Of a stretch of DNA of 64,000 nucleotides, positions 40,808 to 50,905 are shown piece by piece. The stretch covers positions 496,001 to 560,000 of the forward strand of contig NZ_CP053096.1 of assembly GCF_013008635.1 (NCBI RefSeq), written 5' to 3'. This stretch comes from Mycoplasma miroungigenitalium. Its GTDB lineage: Bacteria; Bacillota_I; Bacilli_A; Mycoplasmatales; Metamycoplasmataceae. The notes under the pieces are model-generated. The model was not told the DNA's origin. It searched no databases and was given only the letters and a program-made list of their open reading frames with translations. The first letter of the stretch is position 1. Every line of letters begins with the position of its first letter. Both the position numbers and the translations under genes were made by a program.

Positions 40808-42166
40808 TTATTCATTTCTCCTTTCATTTAAATAATGTTTGAAAAGTTCAATACTGTAATCTTTATGTTGTTTTAAGCACTCATAGACATGAGTCTCAAT
40901 TGTATTTTTGTTGTGAAAAAAGTAATAATTTACGCATTTTGATTGTCCGATTCTATGTACTCTTTTAAGGCTTTGTCTAAACATTTCACCGGAGTTTGGC
41001 GGCGAGTAATAAATCTGATTAAATACCTTAAACTGTAAGCCATCAACACCTCTCGCACCAGATGCATAATGAATTAATACAATAAAACGTTCGACGCAAT
41101 TAAGCACCTTTTCCAAGTCATTATGTTTACCGTTAATTTCAAAGACGTTAATGTCTAAACTTTTACACAATTCTTTAATGTAATAAGCTTCGGCTCGATA
41201 GTTATAAAATAGCGTAAAGTTGTAAGTGCTTGATTCTATTAAGTCTTTTAAACGGTCAAGTTTGCCGTTATCAATAAGTTGAAATTGTCCCGAATCGTCT
41301 TTAATTACACCGCTTGCCAGTTGTCTTAATCCGTGATATTGTTTAATAATTGAGTCGCTTGTAAAATTGAAGTTTGAAGTAATCAAAGAGTTACCCTTTT
41401 CGACTTTTTTATAATAACTACTGGGTTGCGTTTCAACTTGAAACGTTCTTTTTTTCGGTAATTCTTGAACTTCTTCTGTCTTTAAAAAATAAGCTTTTTT
41501 ATACAATATTTGCATTAACTCATCTGTGTTTTTGTAACCGTTGATGCTTTTAAAACTTCCATGTTGTCCATAGCTTGTTTCAACTTTACAAAACGACCGC
41601 TCAAAATCTCAATAACTAAAACCGTCAACAAAACTTTGCAATATTTTCATCTGAGGTCATAAATTTACATAACCAGTCGAAATCGGGTCGCCACTTAAAA
41701 GCAATAATTTCTTAATATATTTACTTCGTGAAAGTAATCTAAGCGTCCGCTTTGAACTTTTGTTCTTAAGTGCTTGTGACTCATCTATTATTAAGTTGAA
41801 GTCTGAAGTCATTAACTCTTTATCGCTTCCTAATGCGTTCGTTAATTTCCCGTAACTAATAACGTAGACAAGTCCCCTTTGCTTATCGAAGTCTTTAAAT
41901 TCTTTAAGTGATTTTACTTTATCGACAACTTTGACGTTTTCAATTCCAACGTCTATTAATTCATTTTTTCAGTCGCTTAGTTTAATACTGTCGCACACAA
42001 TCACGCTGTTAATTTTTGAATCTTGTTGGGACTTAATCACATTAAGCAGTCAAGTGCACGCACATAATGTTTTACCCAACCCCATATCAAGTGCTAACAA
42101 GAACCGGTCGTGACTAAGCGCTTTAGCGACTGCTTGTTTTTGATATTCATAAAGTTGTTTAGTCAT
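40808..42166 (-). CDS. SNF2-family helicase
   Basis: 452 aa. Superfamily-2 DNA translocase: Walker A LALDMGLGKTL (~25-34), a DESQ box (LIIDESQALKNKSSK), LLLSGDPIS as motif III, and motif VI RQSLKRVHRIGQ (~397-408) with the arginine fingers, ending with a C-terminal helix. This short SNF2/DESQ form is found in phage replication modules. UGA Trp codons split it under the standard code. Overlaps the VRR-NUC gene start by 8 nt. Confidence 0.93.
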
Positions 42167-42533
42167 TTTTACCTTTTTCTTTTATTTTTAATAATTCGCG
42201 GAAATATTTGCGTTGAACGCTCCCGTAATGTTTCAAAACTTTAGTGTTGTTATTTTTAATTTGTTCGAGTACATAGTCAGCATTATTAAAGTCGACAAAG
42301 AGCCAAATAACATGCTCGCCAAAGCGTTCAGCTTGTAATAATTGCGTACATGTAGGTCGGTTTTTAAATAAGTCATATTTTAGTTCTAACGCATATGAAT
42401 TGAAGTCGTGAAACACTAATAAGTCGGCCATTCCTTTAATTTGAAAGCGTCCACCCGCTATTTTGAAATATTCAATATTATTGCGTTTAAACTCTTTTTT
42501 GAGTTTTTGCTCGAGTTGTTTTTCTTTAGCCAT
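42159..42533 (-). CDS. VRR-NUC domain nuclease
   Basis: 124 aa, single small domain. GGRFQIKGMADLLVF then YALELKYDLFKNRPTCTQLLQ carries the PD-(D/E)xK residues (Asp, Glu-x-Lys and Gln) of the virus-type replication-repair nuclease, which resolves branched DNA in many phages. Placed between SNF2 helicase and the MBL-fold gene with overlaps of 8 and 1 nt. Its tail is basic. Confidence 0.9.
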   Translation of the reverse strand: MAKEKQLEQKLKKEFKRNNIEYFKIAGGRFQIKGMADLLVFHDFNSYALELKYDLFKNRPTCTQLLQAERFGEHVIWLFVDFNNADYVLEQIKNNNTKVLKHYGSVQRKYFRELLKIKEKGKND

Positions 42534-43309
42534 TAAAACTCAACGCACTCCAAACCTTGACTTTTTAATCTTTTCCCGAATGTGTCACTTTGTTTTAGTT
42601 TTTCGAACTCGCTAGGCGATGTATGAAGTCATACAACTTGCTCTTTGATATCTCGACCAATTCTTTCTTCAATATAATTAACTAACTTAATTGCTTGCTC
42701 GTTATTGAAGTGACCAAAGTCTGACGTTTGCACTTGTGTTTTAAAGTCAATGACAGGCATATTTGCTAAGTGGTTACTTTCAATCATAAATAATGTCGTT
42801 TTTTGTAAGATATAGTCGTCAAGTTGCTCGGGGTTGAAACTCCCACAATCAGTGATATAAAGCACTCCAGTATCTGTCTCTGTGTTAAAGATTTGATATC
42901 CATTATTTCCAAGAGAATTATGTAAAACTTTTAAAACTTTAATAATTAATGGAGAATTTGCTAGACTGACTACTTTGTCGCTTTGCGGGTCAATAATGTC
43001 GACTCTATGGGAGTTAGATTTTAATGCCGGTGTCTGCTTTTTTAACTCATTTCAAGCACCTGAACTAATTACACATTTAGCACTCAGACAATAATCCAGA
43101 AACGACTTCAAATATTTAGAATGGTCAATATGTTCGTGACTAATAAAGATGTAATCACACCTTTGAAATGCTACTCTATTAGAATCTTGTTTATTTCTAA
43201 GCACGTTAATCCCAGCGTCTAACACTATTGAAGTGCTAAAAATATCATCGAAAGTTATTAAATAACAATTGCCTTTTGAACTCGAACCATAACTAAATAG
43301 CTTACTCAT
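42533..43309 (-). CDS. Metallo-beta-lactamase-fold hydrolase/nuclease
   Basis: 258 aa. The order YGSSSKGNCYLITF, IVLDAGIN, and IFISHEHIDHSKYL (metal-binding H-x-H-x-D-H), later LYITDCGSF, resembles WalJ/YycJ-like MBL exonucleases. Middle and end are reached through UGA Trp codons (WNELKKQT; WLHTSPSEF). The gene couples to the SbcC-like ATPase upstream (8-nt overlap). A nuclease plus a Rad50-like ATPase beside each other suggests an end-processing unit for recombination, though the MBL fold differs from the SbcD phosphoesterase. Confidence 0.85.
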
Positions 43310-44378
43310 TTGTCACCTTTGCAACTAACACTTGTCTTTGCCCTAATAACTCAGTTAATTTAGTGCTATTATCATTATCAACACGTTCGAAGTTATCAAT
43401 TAAAACAAACGTCTCAATATCACTAAGTCTTTGAAATAACTTATTAAATGCTAGGGCTATTTCTAACTTTTTAACAGTGTTTAAATTTTTATACTCGACA
43501 TCGTCAAGCGTCTTAATTAACATAAACTCTTCACCGCTTGTTTTTGTGATTAAGTCGATTTTAATTTTTAGGTCACTATTAGCAAACATATCATTAACGC
43601 CTTTGCTAAACTTTCTAACCACTTCATTTTCTGCTTTTGCGATTCTAACCAGTTGCTCGTCTAATTCTGCTATTCTTGATTTAATAACTGCTTCATCAAT
43701 TTGATATTGCTTAATAATTAAGTGAGTTGCTTGTTTTAATTCTTTGCTAATTTTTGGTTTTAACTCTAGATCAAAGACATAGCTATTTTCTAAACTTTGC
43801 ATTAATTGCTTAATTTCAGCCTTAATTTCTTTTTTGAGTTCAGTCGTATCTTTCCCACTGTCGATAATTTCTTGAACTTCAGTTGAGTTTTTGCCACCTA
43901 GTCTTGCTTGAGTTTTTAGTAAGAAATTTATAAACAAATTGCGTTGAGTTGAACCTTCGAGTTCCATAAAATAATCGGGGTTTGTTAAAAGTGAAAAATA
44001 TTCTCACATTCCATTAAATAACTCATTCATTAAAACTTTATAATCACCAACTTTTAATTTTCTAGGCGCTAAATTGTTGCGAATGCTCATTCATGCATTC
44101 TTATTGAAGCTAATTGTTTGATAGTTGACTTCATTACCTAGGTCAATTTCTAAAACTAGTGCTAAATTTGAGTCATCAGCTTGAGTTGCTAATTTGTTCG
44201 ATAAGTCTTTTTTATTATTTAATAAATACGTTAATGCATTTAATTTTGTCGTTTTGCCAGTCCCGTTTTTTCCATTTGCGTATGCATTATCAACACTAAA
44301 ATTTCTTAAGTCTTGAAAGTAATTAGTTAATGCTTTAAACTTTTCAACGCTTACATCCACTATTTTTATTTTTCTCAT
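43302..44378 (-). CDS. SbcC/Rad50-like small ATPase
   Basis: 358 aa. Walker A NGKNGTGKTTKLN near residue 38, following RNFSVDNAYANGK, typical of the SMC/RecF class. The coiled coil is short (~200-250, KSRIAELDEQLVRIAKAENE). The end shows VKKLEIALAFNKLFQRL and a Walker B-like FVLIDNFERVD, where the usual D-E is D-N. This is a reduced phage Rad50-like protein. Pairs with the MBL-fold gene. The start ATG 44376-44378 faces the divergent HNH gene, with an AAGGAG site on the minus strand. Confidence 0.8.
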
Positions 44379-44404
44379 TTTTACTCCTTTATAATTAAAT
44401 TAAG

Positions 44405-44923
44405 ATGATAAATTGAACTACTCCTTATAACTCGACTGAATGAATTAAACTGCGTGATGAACACCTTAATAACCAACCTTATTGCGTTAAATGTTCAACC
44501 ACATTAAGACTTCAAGTCGACCATATAATTCCACACAACAATCGAATTGACTTATTTCTCGACCATAATAACTTACAAACTTTATGCATTTCGCATCACG
44601 CTGAAAAGACTAATCAGTTGCGGTTTTTGAGGGATTATAAAGTCAAAGATTATTCGATTAATATCAAATTAGGTCAACATCGAGGTATTAGTTTAAATCA
44701 AGTTAAATATCTCAAAGAGCAAGCTAGTCAATATATGCGTCATGCTAATTCATATGACTTTTATGTAATTGAAACCTCACTTAACTTTTCAACCGCTCAA
44801 AATTTGATTAACTTGCTTTGTGAGTTTTTTAAAAGAGTTAATTTTATGAGTTTTAATATATTTATCAGCGATGGCGATAAGTTTAATATTCGCCAGTTTT
44901 TTAAAGATTCAGTTTTAAATTAA
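44405..44923 (+). CDS. HNH endonuclease
   Basis: 172 aa, the only plus-strand gene in the early region. The HNH motif is YCVKCSTTLRLQVDHIIPHN (C27-x2-C30, D39, H40) then DHNNLQTLCISHHAEKTNQ (N56, C61, H64/H65). The usual fourth zinc cysteine is replaced by His (CISH). The C-terminal ~100 residues are helical and unmatched. It lies far from the terminase, where phage HNH genes usually sit, so a free-standing (possibly homing) origin is likely. The start is within 27 nt of the divergent ATPase start; the 3' end converges with the next minus gene by 9 nt. Confidence 0.85.
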
Positions 44924-45190
44924 TTTATTGACGTGAAAGTCGTAATCAGCATAAAGCTCGCTTTCAAGTTTGCTAAAGTCGCTAAAGGCGTGCACTATTG
45001 TTAAGTTATCAGCGTTAATAATGTCTAATGGGTTTAAGTTTTGTAAAGCTTTAAGCTCTTTATTTATTTGACGTATTCTATTTAATGTTTTTGCTTGAGT
45101 TTTTTCAATTAATAGCAAACTTTGCTTTTCACAAGCGTACATCGCGTATGGATGAGAATAATATTTTTTTACAAAATCTCAAAAAGTCAT
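44915..45190 (-). CDS. Small phage protein, helical, unknown
   Basis: 91 aa. The true start is ATG 45188-45190 (MTFWDFVKKYYSHPYAM), found through a UGA Trp. Coiled-coil-like middle (LIEKTQAKTLNRIRQINKEL). Second gene of the early operon, 7 nt after the first. No family recognised. Confidence 0.6.
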
Positions 45191-45197
45191 GATATTG

Positions 45198-45545
45198 TTA
45201 TCCTTTTAAAACTCTTTTAATTATTGTATGTAAGTCAATTAAACTTCTAGCTATTATTTCACCGCTAAATTTATTATATTTAGACACTAGTTCGTTATTA
45301 CATTTCTTGTGAATATCATCAAGATGTTCGCCGGCCATTTGCATTCAGCTAACTAAGTCTAGCAATCCTGTGCTTCAGTCTGAATCAGTACCTTTAAGTT
45401 TGTCTGAGTTAAATAACTTAGGTTTGTTGATTTTAAGTCATTGTGAAGTCGCAGATCCAAACTCTTCATCTAAAATTTCATATTGATTAATTATTAAGTT
45501 AATGCTATCAACTATATATTTAAAATTTTTTTGCGTTAGTTTCAT
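45198..45545 (-). CDS. Small phage protein, first gene of the early operon, unknown
   Basis: 115 aa with three UGA Trp codons. Mostly helical (KNFKYIVDSINLIINQYEIL; GEHLDDIHKKCNNELVSKYN). AGGAGAT ribosome-binding site lies 5 nt before ATG 45543-45545. Being the first gene at the right end, it is where an early regulator or host-takeover function would be expected, but no domain is seen. Confidence 0.6.
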
Positions 45546-45558
45546 TTTATCTCCTGTT

Positions 45559-45570
45559 TTAAGTTAACAG
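45559..45570. repeat. Candidate attR core of the prophage
   Basis: TTAAGTTAACAG identical to 10966-10977. Here it sits in a near-perfect inverted repeat (CTGTT-ttaagtt-AACAG, 45554-45570), a form typical of tyrosine-recombinase cores. It lies between the first early phage gene (ends 45545) and the host gmk start (45602). Confidence 0.55.
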
Positions 45571-45585
45571 AGGCCAAAAATGTGT

Positions 45586-45600
45586 ATATAATATTATAAC
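45586..45600 (+). promoter_or_regulatory. -10 region just before gmk, suggesting a leaderless start
   Basis: TATAATATTATAAC runs up to one base before the gmk ATG at 45602, with no Shine-Dalgarno sequence. With TATAAT at about 45587-45592 transcription would begin close to the ATG. The same stretch read backwards (TATAAT) could also serve the phage early operon. Confidence 0.45.
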
Positions 45601-45601
45601 T

Positions 45602-46195
45602 ATGTATGATAAATCTAAAAAGAAACCTATTATTATCTTTGTCGGCCCTAGTGGTGTAGGCAAAGGTACAATTGAACAAATTTTATTTACAAAAGAGGAG
45701 TTAAAACTTAAATTATCTGTATCCGCAACGACAAGAAGTCCTCGTGTTGGGGAAATTGACGGTTTACATTATTTCTTTATTTCAAAGGAAGATTTCAAAT
45801 CTAAAATAGAAAAAAACGAATTATTGGAATATAGCTTTCATTTTGACAACTATTATGGTACTTTGTGCAGTGAAATAGATCGTATACATAATGAAAATAA
45901 AGTTCCTTTTCTAGAAATCGAAACATATGGAGCCAAACAAATTCTTCAAAATCAAGAAAATGTGGAAAAATATAACATAATCACAGTCTTTATATTACCG
46001 CCTTCTTTTGATGATTTAAAATACAGAATTATTGGCAGAAATACCGAAACTCAAGATGATATTGACAAGCGACTTAAAAAAGCACAGGAAGAACTGGCTG
46101 ATAAGGATATTTTTAAATATAATGTTGTCAATGATGACCCAATCAGAGCAGCTGAAGAAATTGAAAAACTACTAATGAAAGAGTTGTATGAATAA
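45602..46195 (+). CDS. gmk: Guanylate kinase
   Basis: 197 aa, phosphorylates GMP to GDP. P-loop FVGPSGVGKGTIEQ, followed by LSVSATTRSPRVGEIDG and HYFFISKEDF, the GMP-binding part, and ELLEYSFHFDNYYGT. Normal length. First gene after the prophage. The stop overlaps the PP2C start by 8 nt, the standard gmk-prpC-pknB order of mollicutes. Confidence 0.97.
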   Translation: MYDKSKKKPIIIFVGPSGVGKGTIEQILFTKEELKLKLSVSATTRSPRVGEIDGLHYFFISKEDFKSKIEKNELLEYSFHFDNYYGTLCSEIDRIHNENKVPFLEIETYGAKQILQNQENVEKYNIITVFILPPSFDDLKYRIIGRNTETQDDIDKRLKKAQEELADKDIFKYNVVNDDPIRAAEEIEKLLMKELYE

Positions 46196-46958
46196 TTTTG
46201 GCGAATTAAGTGTTGTTGGAAATGTCCGGTCAGAAAATCAAGACAAGACTGGGATATTTTTTAAAAATGACTGTGGAATGTTGATTCTGTGTGATGGTAT
46301 GGGAGGGCATTTTGGTGGAGCATTTGCTTCTAATATAACAATAAATGTTTTCAACGAGAATTTTCAAAAATCTGTTCCTTTAGAAAAAAATGATATTACT
46401 TCTTATGCTGAGTGATTTAAGTCATGTGTTGAACTAGCTAGAAGCGAGATGAAAAAATTGGGCGAAAATGACGAAGCTAAGTTAGATATGGGAACAACGC
46501 TTACCGCAGCAATATTCAGTACTAAATTTAATTTTTTATATATTTTTAATATTGGTGACTCGAGAACATGAGTTTTGACTAAGTCAGGTGACTTGAAACA
46601 AATTACTATTGATCATAACTTAATGAATCGTTTAATACGCGAAGAAGGTTTAAGCGAATTGCAGGCTAAAAGAACTAGATTTAGTACCGCACTAACTTCA
46701 GCATTAGGGCCACAAAAGAAAACAAAGATTGAAATCTTTGATTTATCTCAAGAAATGGACCGAGTTTATGGCATTTTGTGTACAAGTGATGGTGTACACA
46801 ATTTCATAGAAAAACCAGCAATAGAATTGACACTTAAAGAGGAAGAAAATGCTTTTAAAGCTGTTCAGTCTATTGTACAAACCGCATTAGAAAATCGCTC
46901 TACTGACAACGCGTCGGCAGTTTACGCAGTAATTGCACAAAACTCGGAATGGAGATAA
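46188..46958 (+). CDS. prpC: PP2C-type Ser/Thr protein phosphatase
   Basis: 256 aa. Metal-binding motifs: VRSENQDKTGIF, ILCDGMGGHFGG, MGTTLTAA, NIGDSRTWV (W is UGA), CTSDGVHNF, and STDNASAVY at the end. All aspartates are present. It removes phosphate from the targets of the adjacent PknB-like kinase, a conserved signalling pair. Overlaps gmk by 8 nt. Confidence 0.95.
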
Positions 46959-46959
46959 A

Positions 46960-47946
46960 ATGACCCCAGGAAAAGATAGTCATGTTTATACAAAATATAA
47001 AATTTTAGCTGCTATAGGTAGTGGCGGTTTTAGTGATGTGTTTAAAGTTGAATCTTTAGAAAAACCAGGCGAAATATACGCATTAAAATATTTTGTAATC
47101 AAAAAAGATAGCGATGTTGATACCACAACAAAAAGATTCAAACAAGAAATAGCACTTTACAAATCAATCAACTCTTCGAGAATAGCTAAATATATTGATT
47201 CATATGCTGATGACAATGAGCAATATTTAGTTATGGAATACATTGATGGCGATAGTTTAAAAACCAATATTTCCAAAGGTGGTAAACTGATTTCTAAAAC
47301 CGCCGTTAATTACGCAATGCAAATAGCAGAAGGAATTGGAGAAATTCACAGTTGCAACATAATTCATAGAGACATTAAGAGCAATAACGTTATGATAACT
47401 CGCGATAGAAATGTTAAAATAATTGATTTTGGTTTAGCACTGGGCGAGGATAGTCAAAGATTCACTCAAGATTCTAAAGTTATAGGTTCAGTATATTATA
47501 TGGCTCCCGAATTATGTATGTCAGACAATAAACCGACAATTCAATCAGATATTTATGCACTTGGAATCTTATTATATGAAATGCTAACTGGTTCTTATCC
47601 TTTTAGGGGCGCTGATGCCAGCGAAACATTGCGTAAACAAAAACACTCTCAAATTCCTGATATTACTAAAATTGTTGATGTTCCTCAGTCATTAGCTAAT
47701 ATTATTATCAAAGCAACCGCTAAAGATCCTAACAAAAGATACGCGACAATGTGAAGTATGCGCGAGGATTTAAAAACAAGTATACATCCAGACAGATTTT
47801 ACGAAAAACCTCTTGATGTTAAGAAAATTTCACCCAAACGCACTGCTCAAGATATCATTAACTCAAAAACGTTTTTGATTACATCGATATCAGTTATCAC
47901 GCTTTTAATTATTGTTGGAATTATTTTATTAGTTGTGCTAATTTAA
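46960..47946 (+). CDS. Ser/Thr protein kinase with C-terminal TM (PknB-like)
   Basis: 328 aa. Kinase motifs: IGSGGFSDVFKV (Gly loop), YALKYFVI (Lys), IIHRDIKSNN (catalytic loop), IIDFGLA (DFG), MAPELC (APE) and SDIYALGILLYEM. It ends with a single TM at about 303-326 (TFLITSISVITLLIIVGIIL) and nothing outside, so there are no PASTA repeats, as expected without peptidoglycan. The start is ATG 46960 after GGAGA; the longer upstream reading is rejected. Lies 1 nt after prpC. Confidence 0.95.
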
Positions 47947-47960
47947 GAAAAGAGGTTATA

Positions 47961-48797
47961 TTGCAAGGAAAAATTTATTCTTTAACTGGAGGTAGATATC
48001 ACATTAAAGATACACAAGGTCAGATGCATTTTTTACCCGCAGCTGGAGTTTTTAGACACAAAAATATTGATCCTATTGTCGGTGATATAGTTGAATTCGA
48101 ACCAGAAGGATATATTACTGCTGTTCACGAACGCAAAAATTCTTTTATAAGACCTAAAGTTGCTAATATTGACGCAATAATTGTTGTTATGTCGGTTGTT
48201 GAACCAACATTTCAACCGTATTTGGTTGATAAATATCTTGCTTTCATTGAAGCAAATGATATTGAACCAATTATTTTTGTTACAAAGATTGACTTAGCAT
48301 TAAGCGAGTGAAAAACAACTTATAAATCGATGGGATACACAATTTATGAGATTGATTATAGAAGTCCAAGTTGACTTGATGATGTTAAAACTATTTTTAA
48401 AGACCGTGTTATTTCATTAATGGGTCAATCAGGTGTTGGTAAAACCACTTTTATTAATGCTATAGCTGGCACAAATTTTGAAACTCAAGAAATCTCAAAA
48501 TTTGCCAATCGTGGCAAGCACACTACTCGTGTTGTTCAAATTATTGATACATTAGGTGGGCAGTTAATTGACACGCCTGGGTTTTCAAGTTTTGATACGA
48601 ATTTAACAAAACTACAGTTAGCTCAGTCATTTAAGCAGTTTAAAAACCTTGGAAAAATGTGTAAATTTAAATCTTGTTTGCACTTGAATGAACCTGATAA
48701 TTATTGCAATATAAAAATAAATGTAAAACAAGGAGTTATTCCTGAGTTTAGATATAATAATTACCTAAAAATGTTGAAAGAGGCGAAAGATGAATAA
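47961..48797 (+). CDS. rsgA: Ribosome small-subunit GTPase RsgA
   Basis: 278 aa. TTG start (47961) with AGAGG before it. N-terminal OB domain (GGRYHIKDTQGQMHFLPAAG), then the permuted GTPase: FVTKIDLAL (G4) precedes MGQSGVGKTTF (G1) and LIDTPGFSSF (G3), diagnostic of YjeQ/RsgA. The C-terminal zinc site CKFKSCLHLNEPDNYC follows. It acts in 30S maturation. It overlaps rpe by 8 nt. Confidence 0.96.
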
Positions 48798-49440
48798 AAA
48801 ATATGTAACACCTTCATTACTTAATGTAGACGAAGGAAAAAGAGCAGAAATGGCTCAATTATTAATAAACCAAGGTATTGAATGAATTCACTACGATGTA
48901 ATGGATGCAAAATTTGTGCCTAATAAAGCAATTGAATTAGAAGAAATTGTTGAAATAAAAAAAACTTCTTCAAAACACTTTATGGATGCACATTTAATGG
49001 TTGTAAATCCTTTGGAATATCTAGATTCATACAAAAATGTAGTTGACATAATTACTATTCACTACGAAGCAATTAAACCGGCTGAATTACTTGATTTTCT
49101 AAAACAAAAACATCATGACTATCGTATTGGTTTGGCTATCAAACCAAACACAACAGTGACTGAAATTGAACAATTTTTACCTTATGTAGCTTTAGTTTTA
49201 GTAATGTCTGTTGAACCAGGAGCAGGGGGACAAAAATTTATGCCTTCCGCTTTAGACAAAATTGCAAGTTTAAAACAATTAAGAATCAAAAATCAATACG
49301 AATATTTAATTCAAGTTGACGGCGGAATAAATGATACTACTGGTCCACTAGCATTTAAAGCTGGAGCTGATGCTTGTGTAGCGGGTACATTCGTTGTCAA
49401 AAACCCAACAAAAGAAACAATAAATTCTATTCTTAAATAA
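48790..49440 (+). CDS. rpe: Ribulose-phosphate 3-epimerase
   Basis: 216 aa TIM barrel, interconverts ribulose-5-P and xylulose-5-P. Motifs: YVTPSLLNVDEGKRAEM, IHYDVMDAKFVPN (metal Asp), FMDAHLMVVNP, VLVMSVEPGAGGQKF and IQVDGGINDTT. Last gene of the gmk operon, ending at the hairpin 49439-49462. Confidence 0.96.
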
Positions 49441-49462
49441 ACGCAATATTTGCGTTTTTTTT
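49439..49462 (+). terminator. Terminator of the gmk-rpe operon
   Basis: AAACGCAA / TTGCGTTT stem with a 3-nt loop followed by eight Ts on the plus strand. It overlaps the rpe stop codon. Confidence 0.85.
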
Positions 49463-49495
49463 AATCCGGAAACTAAAGAATAATCAATAAATCAG

Positions 49496-49526
49496 TAAAA
49501 AACAATCGTCTTTAATACGATTGTTT
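49496..49526 (-). terminator. Terminator of the MIB-MIP/F1-like ATPase operon
   Basis: AAACAATCGT / ACGATTGTTT stem (49500-49509 with 49517-49526) with a 7-nt loop; on the minus strand a T-run follows. It lies 3 nt beyond the beta-like gene stop. Confidence 0.8.
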
Positions 49527-49528
49527 AA

Positions 49529-50905
49529 TTATAAACCTAATTCATTATCAGTAGGAATATCTAAAGCCGAACCCACATATGAAAATATTTCAGGGCTTTG
49601 TTTTATATATTCACCATTTAATATTTTCTGCACACTTTTGACAGTATCTGCTAATTTAACAAATTGTCCTTTTGATTTAGTGAAATGTTCAGTCATGAAA
49701 AAGTTTTGGGTAAAAAAGTTTTCTAGTTGTAATGCTTTTTTGACAATAATTTTGTTTTGTTCGTCCAATTCATCAAAACCAAGAATTAAAATTACATCTT
49801 CAAGGTCTTTATAAGTTTTCAAAATTCTTTTGGTTTCAATAATTGCGTTTAGATGTTCTTTGCCAATAATTGCTTCATTTACTGAATTTGATTGACTTGC
49901 TAGCGGATCAAAAGCGGGAAATATGTTTTTGGCTGTTTGAGTTCTAGATAAAACTAAATTACCATCTAAATGATTGAATACGGCTACAGCTGAAGGATCA
50001 GATAAATCATCCATAGGTAAAAACATTGTTTGGAATGATGTTATAGCTCCATTTTGATTTTTGAACATACGGTGTTCTATATTTGCAACATCACTTTCTA
50101 ATGTTGACTGGTAACCACCAACTGATGGTTTTTTTCCTAATGAAGAACTAACTTCATTTTCTGCTTGAATAAACCGATATATATTGTCGATAAAGAGTAA
50201 TACATCTTCTTGTTCCTGATCACGTAGATACTCAGCTGCTGTAATTCCAATTGGAACAATTGACATTCTAGCCCCGGGCGCTTCATTCATTTTTGAAATA
50301 TACATAATAGAATTCTTTAATAAATTTGATTCGTTTAGTTCATTATAAAGTTCAATTCCTTCACGGCTTCTTTCTCCTGAACCAATAAAAATGTTGCTAG
50401 TTTGTTTGCTATTATTATTGACGTTGAATATAATTTCCTTCATCAACACAGTTTTTCCAACACCGGCGCCACCAAAAATTCCTATTTTATAACCTTTCAC
50501 AATCGGGATAAAAAAGTCTATTGCTTTAATTCCAGTTTCAATAATTTCAATTTTGGTATCAATAAATTTATCTTTACTGATTGTTGAATTCATTTCAACA
50601 TATTTTAAATCATTGACATTATTTAATAATGGTTTTCCTTCAAAAGAATAAATATTATTTTTTGATTTTTGGCCAACTGGTACCATAAAACTTTTATTTG
50701 TATTATGAACTTCATCATCCAAAGAAATGGGTTGTGAAGTGTAAATAACTATTGCTTTAACAGTTGTATCATTTACAACTCTTTTAACAAGCAGAAAGGT
50801 TTTTGAATCATGCATTGTCAAAAGAGTATTTACCTTTGGCAATTCATTAGTTTTAAAGACTACTTCAATCACATCGGAGCTAAATTTTGTTATTTTTCCT
50901 GTCAT
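49529..50905 (-). CDS. F1-like ATPase beta-type subunit (X0 cluster)
   Basis: 458 aa, similar to AtpD but divergent. Walker A GIFGGAGVGKTVLMKEI, the catalytic Glu in GSGERSREGIELYNEL, Walker B LLFIDNIYRFIQ, and ALPSVGG-like KKPSVGGYQSTLES. No DELSEED equal; DELDEQNKI stands near. Catalytic subunit of the mycoplasma F1-like X0 ATPase, distinct from the true F1F0 genes. Its start overlaps the alpha-like stop by 1 nt and it is the last gene of the nine-gene operon. Confidence 0.92.
   Translation of the reverse strand: MTGKITKFSSDVIEVVFKTNELPKVNTLLTMHDSKTFLLVKRVVNDTTVKAIVIYTSQPISLDDEVHNTNKSFMVPVGQKSKNNIYSFEGKPLLNNVNDLKYVEMNSTISKDKFIDTKIEIIETGIKAIDFFIPIVKGYKIGIFGGAGVGKTVLMKEIIFNVNNNSKQTSNIFIGSGERSREGIELYNELNESNLLKNSIMYISKMNEAPGARMSIVPIGITAAEYLRDQEQEDVLLFIDNIYRFIQAENEVSSSLGKKPSVGGYQSTLESDVANIEHRMFKNQNGAITSFQTMFLPMDDLSDPSAVAVFNHLDGNLVLSRTQTAKNIFPAFDPLASQSNSVNEAIIGKEHLNAIIETKRILKTYKDLEDVILILGFDELDEQNKIIVKKALQLENFFTQNFFMTEHFTKSKGQFVKLADTVKSVQKILNGEYIKQSPEIFSYVGSALDIPTDNELGL

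Noticed and set aside
46933..46959. Upstream extension of the kinase start
   Set aside because: It would use a poor start inside prpC; ATG 46960 has GGAGA correctly placed.
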